Assembly: GCF_001278805.1 (NCBI RefSeq)
Contig: NZ_CP012602.1
Span: 5,088,501-5,152,500 of the forward strand
DNA: 64,000 nt
Source of the DNA: Bacillus sp. FJAT-18017
GTDB lineage: Bacteria > Bacillota > Bacilli > Bacillales > Cytobacillaceae
Direction: 5' to 3'
Shown in pieces: positions 1 through 7,462 of the stretch; positions within the stretch are counted from its first letter, which is position 1; each line of letters begins with the position of its first letter. The notes under the pieces are model-generated. The model saw only the letters and a list, made by a program, of their open reading frames with translations, made no database searches and had not been told where the DNA came from. The translations under genes were made by a program, and so were the position numbers.

Positions 1-1
1 G

Positions 2-118
2 TCCCTGAATGGAAATATCCTTACTGCTCCCGACGAAAAAGGGATTTACGTCTATAGTATGTATGGAAGCTGGGAAAAAGGTTCTTCCGGATATGCGTTT
101 GTGATAGAAGTGAAATAA
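2..118 (+). CDS. C-terminal end of an unknown protein (5' end outside window)
   Basis: An open frame enters from the left edge in frame 2 and stops with TAA at 116-118, giving 38 residues that end in SSGYAFVIEVK. The alternating aromatic and hydrophobic pattern (IYVYSMYGSWEKGSSGYAFVI, split here as IYVYSMYGSW then EKGSSGYAFVI) resembles the last beta strands of small secreted or lipoprotein domains of Bacillus, but I cannot name the family. A terminator follows 10 bases later, which supports a real gene end. It is convergent with the BenE-type gene. Confidence 0.6.
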   Translation, partial: SLNGNILTAPDEKGIYVYSMYGSWEKGSSGYAFVIEVK

Positions 119-128
119 CACTATAAAC

Positions 129-169
129 AGTCTTTTCCGAACTTAACGGGAGAGGCTTTTTATTTTTTT
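129..169 (+). terminator. Rho-independent terminator of the partial gene
   Basis: A 10-bp stem (129-138 with 148-157, including G-U pairs) with a 9-nt loop is followed by a T-rich run to 169. Confidence 0.7.
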
Positions 170-213
170 GAGTAATCGATTCCTTTTTCACTTCTTTTTT
201 TAGTAAAAAATTA

Positions 214-233
214 TTAATCAAACGTTTGATTAA
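214..233. promoter_or_regulatory. Perfect 20-bp palindrome, copy 1 (putative operator)
   Basis: TTAATCAAACGTTTGATTAA is a perfect palindrome. The identical 20-mer occurs again at 42386-42405. This length and symmetry fit a dimeric helix-turn-helix repressor of TetR type, but no such regulator gene is in the window. The site lies between convergent genes, which is unusual for an operator. Confidence 0.5.
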
Positions 234-260
234 ATAGTGTTTAACCCAATGCTGGTGCAG

Positions 261-280
261 GTTTCGAACAATTTCGAAAC
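261..280. other. Inverted repeat GTTTCGAA-CAAT-TTCGAAAC
   Basis: Two perfect 8-bp arms are separated by 4 bases, 28 bp from the palindrome at 214-233. No T-run follows on either strand, so it is not a typical terminator. It may be a second protein-binding site. Confidence 0.35.
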
Positions 281-319
281 GAAAGCTATAACTCCCTTAC
301 CTCCAAGAAACACCTTTAA

Positions 320-1549
320 CTATTTCTCCACTGTTTTAGCAATAATCGCCCCAACTATCAATCCCCATACCGGAGCACTGATATGAAAAAACGATACATT
401 TGATAAGGCAATCAGGAAAGCAAACAACGCACTTAAGCGGAATTTCTCACTGGAAAAACCCATCTGCAAACTGGAAAGGAGCACGCCTAACAGTGAAAAG
501 CCTGCCAATATTGCAATAAAGGCCTGCGGCAAGGCTTGAATGAAGGGCACAATTTTCCACGAGAACACACCAAAGAATAAGGTTAATATTCCTGAAACTA
601 CTGAAGCCATATATCTCTTTTGTTTTTCTCCTGCCTCCGGATTGGAACAGATCGCAGTCATCATTCCTGCAATGTTTGCACTTTGGCCGCCGAAAAAGCT
701 AGCTATTATCGAGAAAATCCCGCTAAAAGAAACCACTTTTCGTATTGGCGTTTTGAATTTCGAACTCTCAAGGGCACCTATCCCGGTTGCTACATCATTG
801 CTCAAAATAAGCATAGCAAGAGGCAATGCAAGCGTGATGAAACCTAGCCATGTAAATTCCGGAACCTGCAGAGATGGTAAAGCAAAGGAAAGCCCATTTG
901 ATGATATAGTGATATCTTCGGTTAACAACATGGCAATAAATGCAACCATAACCGCAACCACAACTGCCGGAATACGTTTTGACATTCTCGTGCTAACAAA
1001 GAATCCAACTAATGCTAAACCGCCTACCATAGGCAGGCCCTTAACTCCCTCGACAAGCTGGACGACATAATTGGTCACTAGCCCAGCAAGCATTGCAGCA
1101 ATCACTTCTTTGGGTACCCACCTGATAATTTTGGTGAAGAGGCCTGAAACGCCGATTAACAAAATTATCAGGCCTGACATTACATAGCCACCTATGAGCT
1201 GAGAATATGTAAAATGTGCTGTTACTGTTGCCAAAAAGGCAACCCCTGAAATTGAATGGCCTCCAGTGATGGGAACTTTAAACCAAAGGGGCATGACAAT
1301 CCCATATAGTCCGCCAAAAACATATACAGCGAACATCCAATTAATCGTTTGCTCACTGGTAAAATTACCCGCCGTCGCTGCTTGTAAAATAATCAATGCA
1401 GGCCCTGTCATTACTAAAGTAGAAGAGATGAGCCCCGCTGAAACCGCTTGGCCCGTTAAATCCTGAAAAGCCGTCTTTTTTTTATTCCCTCTAAATGAAT
1501 CGTCTCGAATATCTACACGCCGTCTTGGCTCCCCCATGTTTGCCCCCAT
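320..1549 (-). CDS. BenE-family (benzoate/H+ symporter-like) membrane transporter
   Basis: This 409-residue polytopic membrane protein has about eleven hydrophobic segments. The segments TGPALIILQAA and ITGGHSISGVAFLAT near the N-terminus fit the BenE branch of the xanthine/uracil permease superfamily, which imports aromatic acids such as benzoate by proton symport. The substrate here is inferred only. The first ATG has no clear ribosome binding site; the in-frame ATG at 1537 is preceded by GGGGGC and is an equally good start (405 residues). The gene stands alone, with no aromatic degradation genes next to it, and is convergent with the gene at the left edge. Confidence 0.75.
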   Translation of the reverse strand: MGANMGEPRRRVDIRDDSFRGNKKKTAFQDLTGQAVSAGLISSTLVMTGPALIILQAATAGNFTSEQTINWMFAVYVFGGLYGIVMPLWFKVPITGGHSISGVAFLATVTAHFTYSQLIGGYVMSGLIILLIGVSGLFTKIIRWVPKEVIAAMLAGLVTNYVVQLVEGVKGLPMVGGLALVGFFVSTRMSKRIPAVVVAVMVAFIAMLLTEDITISSNGLSFALPSLQVPEFTWLGFITLALPLAMLILSNDVATGIGALESSKFKTPIRKVVSFSGIFSIIASFFGGQSANIAGMMTAICSNPEAGEKQKRYMASVVSGILTLFFGVFSWKIVPFIQALPQAFIAILAGFSLLGVLLSSLQMGFSSEKFRLSALFAFLIALSNVSFFHISAPVWGLIVGAIIAKTVEK

Positions 1550-1727
1550 ATGTTAGATAAGTTTGTAGCATTAAACACTTTTTTATCTACTGCCTATATT
1601 AGCGAAGTTTGGATTAAAAACAATAAATTTAGCAAATTTAGTAAGAGCTTTTCAGTCCAAACCCCGCATACATTGGAAGGCATTTGCCAAAAATAACTCT
1701 ATGCTAATTGTGATGGAGGGAATAGGG

Positions 1728-1847
1728 ATGGACAATACACATGAATTTGTGGAAAAGCTTCATGAGAAGCAACGGAAAGATGAAGAAAATAAAAAACGTC
1801 AGGGAAAGGGAAATCCAAGCAGGGAGCTCCCGAATAAACAGCACTGA
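1728..1847 (+). CDS. Small DUF4023-family protein
   Basis: This 39-residue highly charged peptide (MDNTHEFVEKLH... ending NPSRELPNKQH) matches what I know of the DUF4023 family: the FVEKLHE start, the KRQGKGNPS middle and the LPNKQH end. The function of the family is unknown; members are short, soluble and found in Bacillaceae. The start is supported by GGAGG at 1715-1719, 8 bases upstream. An in-frame ATG at 1701 exists but lies before that binding site. A bidirectional terminator follows, shared with the convergent CNNM gene. Confidence 0.8.
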   Translation: MDNTHEFVEKLHEKQRKDEENKKRQGKGNPSRELPNKQH

Positions 1848-1915
1848 GTAGAATTAAAAAGTAATAGCTAAGTTCGAAAATTTAAAAATTCCCGTTATAT
1901 CAGTAAGAGCCAACC

Positions 1916-1953
1916 AAAAAGGCTTTGCAGCCGTTAGCTGCAAAGCCTTTTTT
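1916..1953. terminator. Bidirectional terminator
   Basis: A perfect 11-bp stem (1921-1931 with 1937-1947, loop CGTTA) is flanked by an A-run before and a T-run after, so it serves both the DUF4023 gene and the convergent CNNM gene. Confidence 0.9.
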
Positions 1954-3280
1954 AATCTTCATCCTCTTCAGCTTCGAGAACTTCTGCCCGGACTTTTGTA
2001 ATCCGGCGGTCGTTCATATCCTCGACCGTAAACAGAACATTTCCATGCTGAACTGTATGCTGCTCTAGCTCACTTGGAATATAACCAAGATGTCCAATGA
2101 TGAAACCACTCAGCGTATCGTACTCCTGAATTGGCAAGTCAATCTTAAGCAGATTTTCCACTTCATACAAATTGGTTGTACCGTCAATCATGTATGTCCG
2201 TTCATCAATCATCTTAATTTCTTCTTCTTCATTGCCAGGCTCATCATATTCGTCAAAAATGTTCCCGACAATTTCTTCAATGACATCCTCAATTGTAACA
2301 ATGCCATCTGTACCGCCATATTCGTCAATCGCGATTGCCATATGGACATTGTTTGTTTGCATGTCCCTAAAAAGATGATCGATGCGCTGGGATTCCAGGA
2401 CATAGAACGGATCCCTCAACAGATTCTTCATGTTGAAGGCATCTTCCCCTCTGTTTTCAACAAACTGAATCAAATCCTTTGCATGGAGAATCCCGACAAT
2501 GTTATCAATATGCTCCTCGTAAACCGGAAAACGGGTGTATCCTTCTTCATTCACAACACGGACTGTTTCTAACAGAGTAGAGTCAATCGGCAATGCGACG
2601 ATATTTGTTCTATGCGTCATGATATCTGAAACTGTCTTGTTATCCAACTCAAAAATATTATTAATCATGACACGTTCTTCTTCCTGGATGGTTCCTTTTT
2701 CCTTACCGACATCAACCATCATCCGGATTTCTTCCTCTGTCACATTCTCTTCCTCGGCATTTGGATCAATTCCAAACACACGGACAACACTGTTCATCGA
2801 TAGAGTCAGAAATTTAACAAACGGCTTGGTCACCTTTGATAGAACCGTCAACGGAGTTACCGCAAAAAATGCTATAGGTTCAGCTTTTTGCATTGCAATC
2901 TGCTTTGGTACAAGTTCACCCAGGACGAGGGTAAAATAAGAAATAACAAGCGTAATAACGACGAGGGATAAGGATTCTAGAACACCCCGGTCAAACGGGA
3001 CTCCTACTTCATAAAGCCAGGCAGCAAGCCTGCCAGCAAAACTTTGTCCGGCGAAAGCACTCGCCATGAATCCTGCAAGGGTAATCCCTATTTGAATCGT
3101 TGCTAGGAATCGACTCGGCTGAGACAATAATTTTTCCAGTGCTTTTGCCTTTTTATTTCCGCCTTCAGCCATAATTTTAATCTTATTATCATTCAAGGAG
3201 ATGAGTGCAATTTCGGATGCTGCAAAAAATGCATTCAGAATGATAAGTATAACTAGCACCAGTATTTCCGTTAACAACAA
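1952..3280 (-). CDS. CNNM/CBS/CorC-HlyC membrane protein (MpfA-like, hemolysin-family)
   Basis: This 442-residue protein has the order typical of the family: an N-terminal DUF21/CNNM membrane domain with four hydrophobic segments (about residues 1-195), a CBS pair (about 205-335) and a C-terminal CorC_HlyC domain (about 350-435) with the acidic end LEAEEDED. Bacillus subtilis MpfA (YhdP) and relatives of this architecture export magnesium or control its level; the hemolysin name is historical. Which paralogue this is cannot be told from sequence alone. The gene has its own promoter at 3411-3439 and a 5' leader of about 120 nt with a hairpin, so expression may be controlled after initiation. 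Confidence 0.8.
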   Translation of the reverse strand: MLLTEILVLVILIILNAFFAASEIALISLNDNKIKIMAEGGNKKAKALEKLLSQPSRFLATIQIGITLAGFMASAFAGQSFAGRLAAWLYEVGVPFDRGVLESLSLVVITLVISYFTLVLGELVPKQIAMQKAEPIAFFAVTPLTVLSKVTKPFVKFLTLSMNSVVRVFGIDPNAEEENVTEEEIRMMVDVGKEKGTIQEEERVMINNIFELDNKTVSDIMTHRTNIVALPIDSTLLETVRVVNEEGYTRFPVYEEHIDNIVGILHAKDLIQFVENRGEDAFNMKNLLRDPFYVLESQRIDHLFRDMQTNNVHMAIAIDEYGGTDGIVTIEDVIEEIVGNIFDEYDEPGNEEEEIKMIDERTYMIDGTTNLYEVENLLKIDLPIQEYDTLSGFIIGHLGYIPSELEQHTVQHGNVLFTVEDMNDRRITKVRAEVLEAEEDED

Positions 3281-3310
3281 AGACCAGCTCCCAAGTATGG
3301 AAAGTAACCA

Positions 3311-3328
3311 GGCTTCAGAAATGAAGCC
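3311..3328 (-). promoter_or_regulatory. Leader hairpin upstream of the CNNM gene
   Basis: A GGCTTC/GAAGCC hairpin with a 6-nt loop lies in the transcribed leader between the promoter and the start codon. On the minus strand it is not followed by a T-run (CTGGTTAC follows). I could not match the leader to the M-box or yybP-ykoY riboswitches. Confidence 0.35.
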
Positions 3329-3410
3329 TTTTCTTATCAGTTATCGTATGTTATTCCATTATTATGCAGGATAACCCCTCCCACCAATGGAAGGTTCACT
3401 TTTATATTGT

Positions 3411-3439
3411 ATCGTATTTTCTATGAATAGTCTTGTCAA
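3411..3439 (-). promoter_or_regulatory. SigA-type promoter of the CNNM gene
   Basis: On the minus strand TTGACA (3434-3439) and TACGAT (3411-3416) are separated by exactly 17 bases, about 130 bases before the start codon. Confidence 0.7.
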
Positions 3440-3457
3440 ACAATAATAATCACTCTA

Positions 3458-4123
3458 CTATCGCTGTACCTCTTTGGCATTTCCTACCTTAAAAACGGAT
3501 TTTCTTTCCCTTTTGAAGCTAGGTATAAATCGCTTTTTATAAATCATCGCTATCAGATTTAACAGCTTTTGCGGCAGTTTTTTGGGAAACCAGCCATGTT
3601 TATACAGGAAAGAATGGGCCATTTTCAAGTCTTCCCATTGTTTACACTGCTTGGTCTGTCGAAACCGCGCCACATCGATTATCTTTATTTTTCCGCTAAA
3701 GGTTATAAAAATATTCTTTAAATGGATATCTGAAGGGTTAAGCCCGCGCTGCCGGGCCTGGGAAAGTGCATAATCTATTCCGGTTATTTTTTCTTCCTTA
3801 ATATGAATACCTTTAATCAGGCATTCAAAGAGAGTAACCCCTGCTATATAGTCAATGACAATGTAATTGGTACCGGTTTCGTATAGTTTTGGAAAGTATT
3901 CCAGTCCTTCCAGAAGGCGATAAATTTCTGCCTCTTCATTGGCAATGTGGACAAAGGAGGGATAATATACCTTCAGCACTTTGTCAGTTTTTCCGACCCT
4001 AAACACACAGGCACTGCGTCCTGCCCCAACAAAGGTAAGATTTTCATCCTGATTTAGGATGGCAATTTTCATGCCTCTTTTTTTATACGTCACACTTTGA
4101 GCCAGTTCCTGATATAATCTCAT
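3458..4123 (-). CDS. Degenerate serine/threonine-kinase-like protein (YrzF-type)
   Basis: The 221-residue protein has a kinase-like fold: a glycine loop GAGRSACVFRVG, the lysine strand VLKVYYP, a catalytic-loop relative GLNPSDIHLKNIFI and a metal-site relative KIKIIDVARF. The HRD and DFG motifs are both altered (the Asp residues in SDIH and IDVAR remain), as in small kinase-like proteins of bacilli such as YrzF. It may be a divergent kinase or a pseudokinase. The ATG at 4123 is preferred because AAAGGTG lies 8 bases upstream; the longer frame begins with a GTG directly behind that site. It is a single gene with no evident partner. Confidence 0.6.
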   Translation of the reverse strand: MRLYQELAQSVTYKKRGMKIAILNQDENLTFVGAGRSACVFRVGKTDKVLKVYYPSFVHIANEEAEIYRLLEGLEYFPKLYETGTNYIVIDYIAGVTLFECLIKGIHIKEEKITGIDYALSQARQRGLNPSDIHLKNIFITFSGKIKIIDVARFRQTKQCKQWEDLKMAHSFLYKHGWFPKKLPQKLLNLIAMIYKKRFIPSFKRERKSVFKVGNAKEVQR

Positions 4124-4319
4124 ATCTCTCACACCTTTATTGAAGACTGGCGTTTATGGCCGATAGTCTATTTTATTCACAAGCAGGAAAAGGTGCCTTT
4201 AAGCATCATGATTTCACAAGGGAATAAGAGACTATTTCTTTATTTTATACTTTCCTGAACTAAATAGCATCCGTCCAAAACTACATCAAGCCCAAAAGTA
4301 GTTTCCAGCTCTTTAAAAA

Positions 4320-4348
4320 TATAAAAACTGATACCAATTCGGTATCAG
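4320..4348 (-). terminator. Terminator, minus strand
   Basis: An 8-bp stem CTGATACC/GGTATCAG (4328-4335 with 4341-4348) is followed on the minus strand by TTTTTAT. It would end the transcript of the epimerase gene and of the relic between them. Confidence 0.7.
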
Positions 4349-4409
4349 TCATTACTTTATCCCGCTCACCAACAACCAGGAGATTAATTTCTTAAAGATT
4401 GAAGCTCAC

Positions 4410-4634
4410 TTATTCAATATGCTTTTTTAAGTGATTCTTCGTCATTGAAATCCAGCCGTATTTTTCCAATCTAAGAAAAAGTGATGTAACAACCGGTTTA
4501 CCGGCTGAAATAAACTCAGAGAACTTAATCGGATATGTGCTTTTTCAGTCATTCAGACACTTCCGCCGCTACCGAATTTTTTAAAACATTAATAGCCTCT
4601 GCCGCCTGCTGCTCATACGCATGGTATTTATAAA
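4410..4634 (-). pseudogene. Glycosyltransferase relics downstream of the epimerase gene
   Basis: The 551 bases between the kinase-like gene and the epimerase hold no intact gene. One minus frame (4410-4532) reads PIKFSEFISAGKPVVTS and runs for 40 codons to a stop; this matches the conserved C-terminal loop of GT4 glycosyltransferases (consensus P-K-x-x-E-x-x-x-A-G-K-P-V-V). A second open fragment (4549-4634) reads KYHAYEQQAAEAINVLKNS in another frame. Neither has a usable start. The remains suggest a polysaccharide gene that has been deleted and frameshifted. Confidence 0.55.
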
Positions 4635-4683
4635 CGTACTAACAAGATTTTCCATAAGTAATCCCTATACTTTACCTCTTATC

Positions 4684-5595
4684 TTATGATTTTAAAGACT
4701 CGATGGTTTCTTCTATTCCCTCGATTAATGAAACTCTCGGGAACCAGTGAAGCACTTCAAGGGCTTTCTGATTTAGGAGACAACTATTCCGTATATCGCC
4801 AGCCCGTTCTGGCAACTGGACGATTTCCGGGCGGTTATCTGTTAGCAGGGAAAGGAGAAAAATAAGATCATTAATAGACTTTGTTGTATTGGAACTAATA
4901 TTAATCGTTTGATAATCACCATGATGAATAGCCTGAAGATTGGCAGCAGCTACATCCTTAACAAAAACAAAATCTCTCCGCTGGTTGCCGTCGCCATACA
5001 TTGTCAAGGGCCGGTTAAGCATAAAACTATCCAAAAAACTCCGAATTACTCCCGCTTCCCCTTTAATGCTTTGCCTTGGCCCATATACATTCGCATACCG
5101 TAAAATCGTATAATTTAAGTTAAATAGCTTTGAGTAAAGTTGGATATACGTCTCTCCTGTTAATTTTGACAGCCCATAGAATGACTCCGGAGCAAGTGGA
5201 TGGTTTTCATCAATTGGGATATACTTCGGTGCTCCATATACTGCTGCAGATGATGAATAAATGATTTTTTTCACCTGGTATTTTTGGCAGCAGTCTAAAA
5301 GTTTGATGGTCCCATTAATATTTTGCCTGCAATCATCAAAGGGATTGTCGATCGATTTCTTCACGGAAACTTGAGCTGCAAAATGTATGACAATCTCCGG
5401 TTTTTCTGTCAAAAATACGTTCTCTAAGCCGGAATCGTTCAAATCCATTGCGTAATAGGCAATACCTCCTGGCACATTCCTCTCCATACCGGAAGAAAAA
5501 TTATCAACGACAGCAACTTGGTAGTTCTCCACTAGCAGCATATCGACAACATGGGATCCAATAAAGCCTCCTCCACCTGTTACTAGTACCTTCAA
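4684..5595 (-). CDS. NAD-dependent sugar-nucleotide epimerase (UDP-glucose 4-epimerase-like)
   Basis: This 303-residue extended short-chain dehydrogenase has the NAD-binding GGGGFIG at residues 7-13, the catalytic serine region SSSAAVYG near 114-121 and the catalytic Y140-x-x-x-K144 (YGLSK). The C-terminal half has YANVYGPRQ and YGDGNQRRDF, typical of GalE-like nucleotide-sugar epimerases. It probably makes a nucleotide sugar for a cell-surface polymer. The start is TTG with AAAGG about 10 bases upstream. It is the only intact gene among glycosyltransferase relics on both sides, so its original pathway may be lost. galM at 7.9 kb is not adjacent. Confidence 0.8.
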   Translation of the reverse strand: MKVLVTGGGGFIGSHVVDMLLVENYQVAVVDNFSSGMERNVPGGIAYYAMDLNDSGLENVFLTEKPEIVIHFAAQVSVKKSIDNPFDDCRQNINGTIKLLDCCQKYQVKKIIYSSSAAVYGAPKYIPIDENHPLAPESFYGLSKLTGETYIQLYSKLFNLNYTILRYANVYGPRQSIKGEAGVIRSFLDSFMLNRPLTMYGDGNQRRDFVFVKDVAAANLQAIHHGDYQTINISSNTTKSINDLIFLLSLLTDNRPEIVQLPERAGDIRNSCLLNQKALEVLHWFPRVSLIEGIEETIESLKS

Positions 5596-5705
5596 ATTAT
5601 TTCCGCCTTTCTATTATGAAGGAATTTAACATATCGCCCCCTGGCTATAGGCTGAGGGCCAATTTCGCATTGATTTTTTTAGATAAATAAAAAACAATTC
5701 TTTAT

Positions 5706-5730
5706 ACCCTATGTCAGATAGGGTGTTTTT
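5706..5730 (+). terminator. Orphan terminator-like hairpin, plus strand
   Basis: ACCCTAT (5706-5712) pairs with ATAGGGT (5718-5724) around a 5-nt loop and is followed by GTTTTTG. No plus-strand gene precedes it, so it may be left over from a lost gene. Confidence 0.45.
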
Positions 5731-5956
5731 GTAAGGGCAGATTTACCTGTTAGATTAAGCTAGGGGCTGTTTAACAGTTTCCAAAATTTTTCCAACGGAT
5801 TTATAGAGAGGGTTACTGATTCTAAGAAGGGAGATATAACCAAACACACACGACCATTATTTGGTAAAATTCAAAATTTTTTTAATCTAAAATTCAACTT
5901 CACTACAAAGCTGCAAAAGTGTTCTAACTCCAAAAACAGTTGCCAGTTGCTGTACC

Positions 5957-6079
5957 TTATAAATAAATGACACCTGCCTTGGCAAAGTTTAAGGCAAGAT
6001 GCTGTGGCCGTTGAAAGAGGGGGATATCCCAGTCGATTAAGGTAGGAACATGATTATGATTTTTCAGGTTGATTTCTTA
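5957..6079 (-). pseudogene. Glycosyltransferase fragment (QRPQHL motif)
   Basis: A minus frame reads PTLIDWDIPLFQRPQHLALN and then ends in a TAA. The W-D-x-x-x-x-Q-R-P-Q-H-L stretch is the N-terminal hallmark of a group of GT4-type glycosyltransferases of bacilli. There is no start codon with a binding site and the frame stops after this motif, so only an N-terminal stub survives. Confidence 0.55.
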
Positions 6080-6130
6080 TGATTGGGTCCAGCTCCCCAA
6101 ACATGGCTTTTTGAAAAGACGAGGAAGCCT

Positions 6131-6476
6131 TCACTCTATCAATACAAGCGTTGCTCCTCCCAGGGTATCCGCAGTTTCTTTAATCGCCCCTTCCCCCTTA
6201 CCCGGTTTATATATTGAAAGTAATTCGTCCTCTTTAAAGTAAACTAAATAAGACTTGTATGTTTAACCCCCACATTCAGGCAGGTGCCCAGCGGCATTTC
6301 TTTCGGTAAATGCACGATTTTACAACGGGGATATCAGCAATTAATTCTGTGTCTAATTCATTTATACCGTGCATGACAAGGATAAGCTCTTTCACTTCAT
6401 AATCCTGCCTATTGAAATTACTGTATAGAGTATCCAGAAATCCCGGACGTTTAGTGCAGTTAATAACCGAAACCAT
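6131..6476 (-). pseudogene. Frameshifted GT2 glycosyltransferase gene
   Basis: The relic begins with a good start (GGAGG 7 bases before ATG at 6476) and MVSVINCTKRPGFLDTLYSN, the beginning of a family-2 glycosyltransferase. After about 54 codons the homology shifts frame to LPKEMPLGTCLNVGVKHTS, which fits the LGECLN region of the family. It then shifts again to YFKEDELLSIYKPGK and ends at a stop (6131-6133). The Asp-rich metal site expected between the last two segments is missing, so there is at least one deletion and two frame changes. It is clearly dead. Confidence 0.7.
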
Positions 6477-6538
6477 TTTATCGCCTCCATACTACTATCG
6501 ATATGAATGGGCTAGCTAAGAAATGCCAACGGAAACCA

Positions 6539-6568
6539 TTGACGGGAACTTATGATAGGGTCTATAAT
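6539..6568 (+). promoter_or_regulatory. SigA-type promoter of queT
   Basis: TTGACG (6539-6544) and a perfect TATAAT (6563-6568) with an 18-base spacer precede the riboswitch, giving a leader of about 60 nt. Confidence 0.7.
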
Positions 6569-6588
6569 GGTACCTTCGGGCAAAACCG

Positions 6589-6624
6589 CGTGGTTCGAGA
6601 ACCTCCCACGATAAAAAACTAAGG
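6589..6624 (+). promoter_or_regulatory. preQ1-I riboswitch
   Basis: A short stem CGTGG/CCACG (6589-6593 with 6606-6610) encloses a loop holding TTCGAGAACCT. It is followed by the A-rich tail ATAAAAAACTAAGG that marks the preQ1-I class. The last bases of the tail overlap the AAGGAG binding site of queT, and the CCT of the loop can pair with AGG. Ligand binding is therefore expected to hide the ribosome binding site and shut off translation when the queuosine precursor is plentiful. Confidence 0.85.
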
Positions 6625-6635
6625 AGAGAGACGTT

Positions 6636-7124
6636 ATGAATATTAGAACACTTGCAGTAAACGGTATTATTGCTGCTTTGTACATTGCTGTGACCATGTT
6701 GATCCAGCCTCTGGCATTCTCAGCCGTTCAATTCCGGGTTTCCGAGATGTTCAACCATCTCATTGTATTCAACAAGAAGTACTTCTTTGGCATTATTCTT
6801 GGTGTATTCCTGGCGAACCTTTTCTTTTCAACGCTTGGTGTACTTGACCTTATATTTGGCTTTGGCCAATCCGTCATTGCACTCCTGATTACCATTTTTG
6901 CTTCCCGCTATGTAAAAGGGATTTGGGCAAGAATGGCAATTAACACAACAGTTTTCACGGTAACCATGTTTCTGATTGCCTGGGAGCTGAACATTGCGCT
7001 CGATTTCCCGTTTTTGTATACATGGCTTACGGTGGCTATCGGTGAATTTGTCGTTCTCGCTGTTGGCGCTCCTATCATGTATGCTATCCATAAACGTGTC
7101 AATTTTGAAAAACTTGTTGGATAA
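6636..7124 (+). CDS. queT: QueT-family queuosine precursor transporter
   Basis: This 162-residue hydrophobic protein has about five membrane segments. The segments QPLAFSAVQFRVSEMFNHL near the N-terminus and FGFGQSVIALLITIF in the middle fit the QueT family, predicted substrate-binding (S) subunits that import a queuosine precursor, probably through the shared energy-coupling module. The start at 6636 has AAGGAG at 6621-6626. A preQ1-I riboswitch directly upstream independently supports the substrate assignment. The gene has its own promoter and terminator; no queuosine biosynthesis gene is adjacent. Confidence 0.88.
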   Translation: MNIRTLAVNGIIAALYIAVTMLIQPLAFSAVQFRVSEMFNHLIVFNKKYFFGIILGVFLANLFFSTLGVLDLIFGFGQSVIALLITIFASRYVKGIWARMAINTTVFTVTMFLIAWELNIALDFPFLYTWLTVAIGEFVVLAVGAPIMYAIHKRVNFEKLVG

Positions 7125-7128
7125 AGTT

Positions 7129-7162
7129 AAGACCAAATCGCAAATGCGGTTTGGTCTTTTTT
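7129..7162 (+). terminator. Terminator of queT
   Basis: A 13-bp stem (7129-7141 with 7146-7158, loop AAAT, one G-U pair) is followed by a T-run. Confidence 0.9.
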
Positions 7163-7272
7163 ATGGCAATGACTCTGTTGATATCCGCTCCCCAACGGGA
7201 ATCACAAAGAATTTTAGTACATCCATAATTTTTTCATTTTCTTACAATTAAGGTTTGTGATTTCCATCCATA

Positions 7273-7428
7273 CCCATTATAACTTCCATTATTGGCCTGT
7301 TCTTCGCATTTCTGTAGATAAGTCTGGGTTCCATCATACCGCTTATTATATTGCACTTTCTCATTGATTATATCGGTAAGCTAGACGATGGAGAGGAAAC
7401 TGATTCAGCATCCGAACACATTGCCTGA
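7273..7428 (+). pseudogene. Possible remnant of a small membrane protein
   Basis: In the gap between queT and the DUF454 gene, a plus frame reads PIITSIIGLFFAFL, an in-frame TAG, then SLGSIIPLIILHFLIDYIGK and a charged tail to a TGA at 7426-7428. Two hydrophobic stretches followed by an acidic tail look like a small membrane protein broken by a nonsense codon, but no family is recognised. Confidence 0.25.
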
Positions 7429-7433
7429 GCGCA

Positions 7434-7461
7434 TGCGAAAGCCCCTTTGAGGGCTTTCGCA
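7434..7461. terminator. Strong hairpin between convergent genes
   Basis: A perfect 11-bp stem TGCGAAAGCCC/GGGCTTTCGCA with a 6-nt loop lies 2 bases beyond the stop of the DUF454 gene. There is no T-run on either side, so termination is likely but imperfect. Confidence 0.5.
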
Positions 7462-7462
7462 G

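Noticed and set aside
540..1070. Plus-strand open frame of 176 codons
   Set aside because: It lies antisense inside the BenE-type gene, lacks a ribosome binding site and has no family features; a shadow frame.
3281..3410. M-box or yybP-ykoY riboswitch in the CNNM leader
   Set aside because: I could not find the conserved elements of either class.
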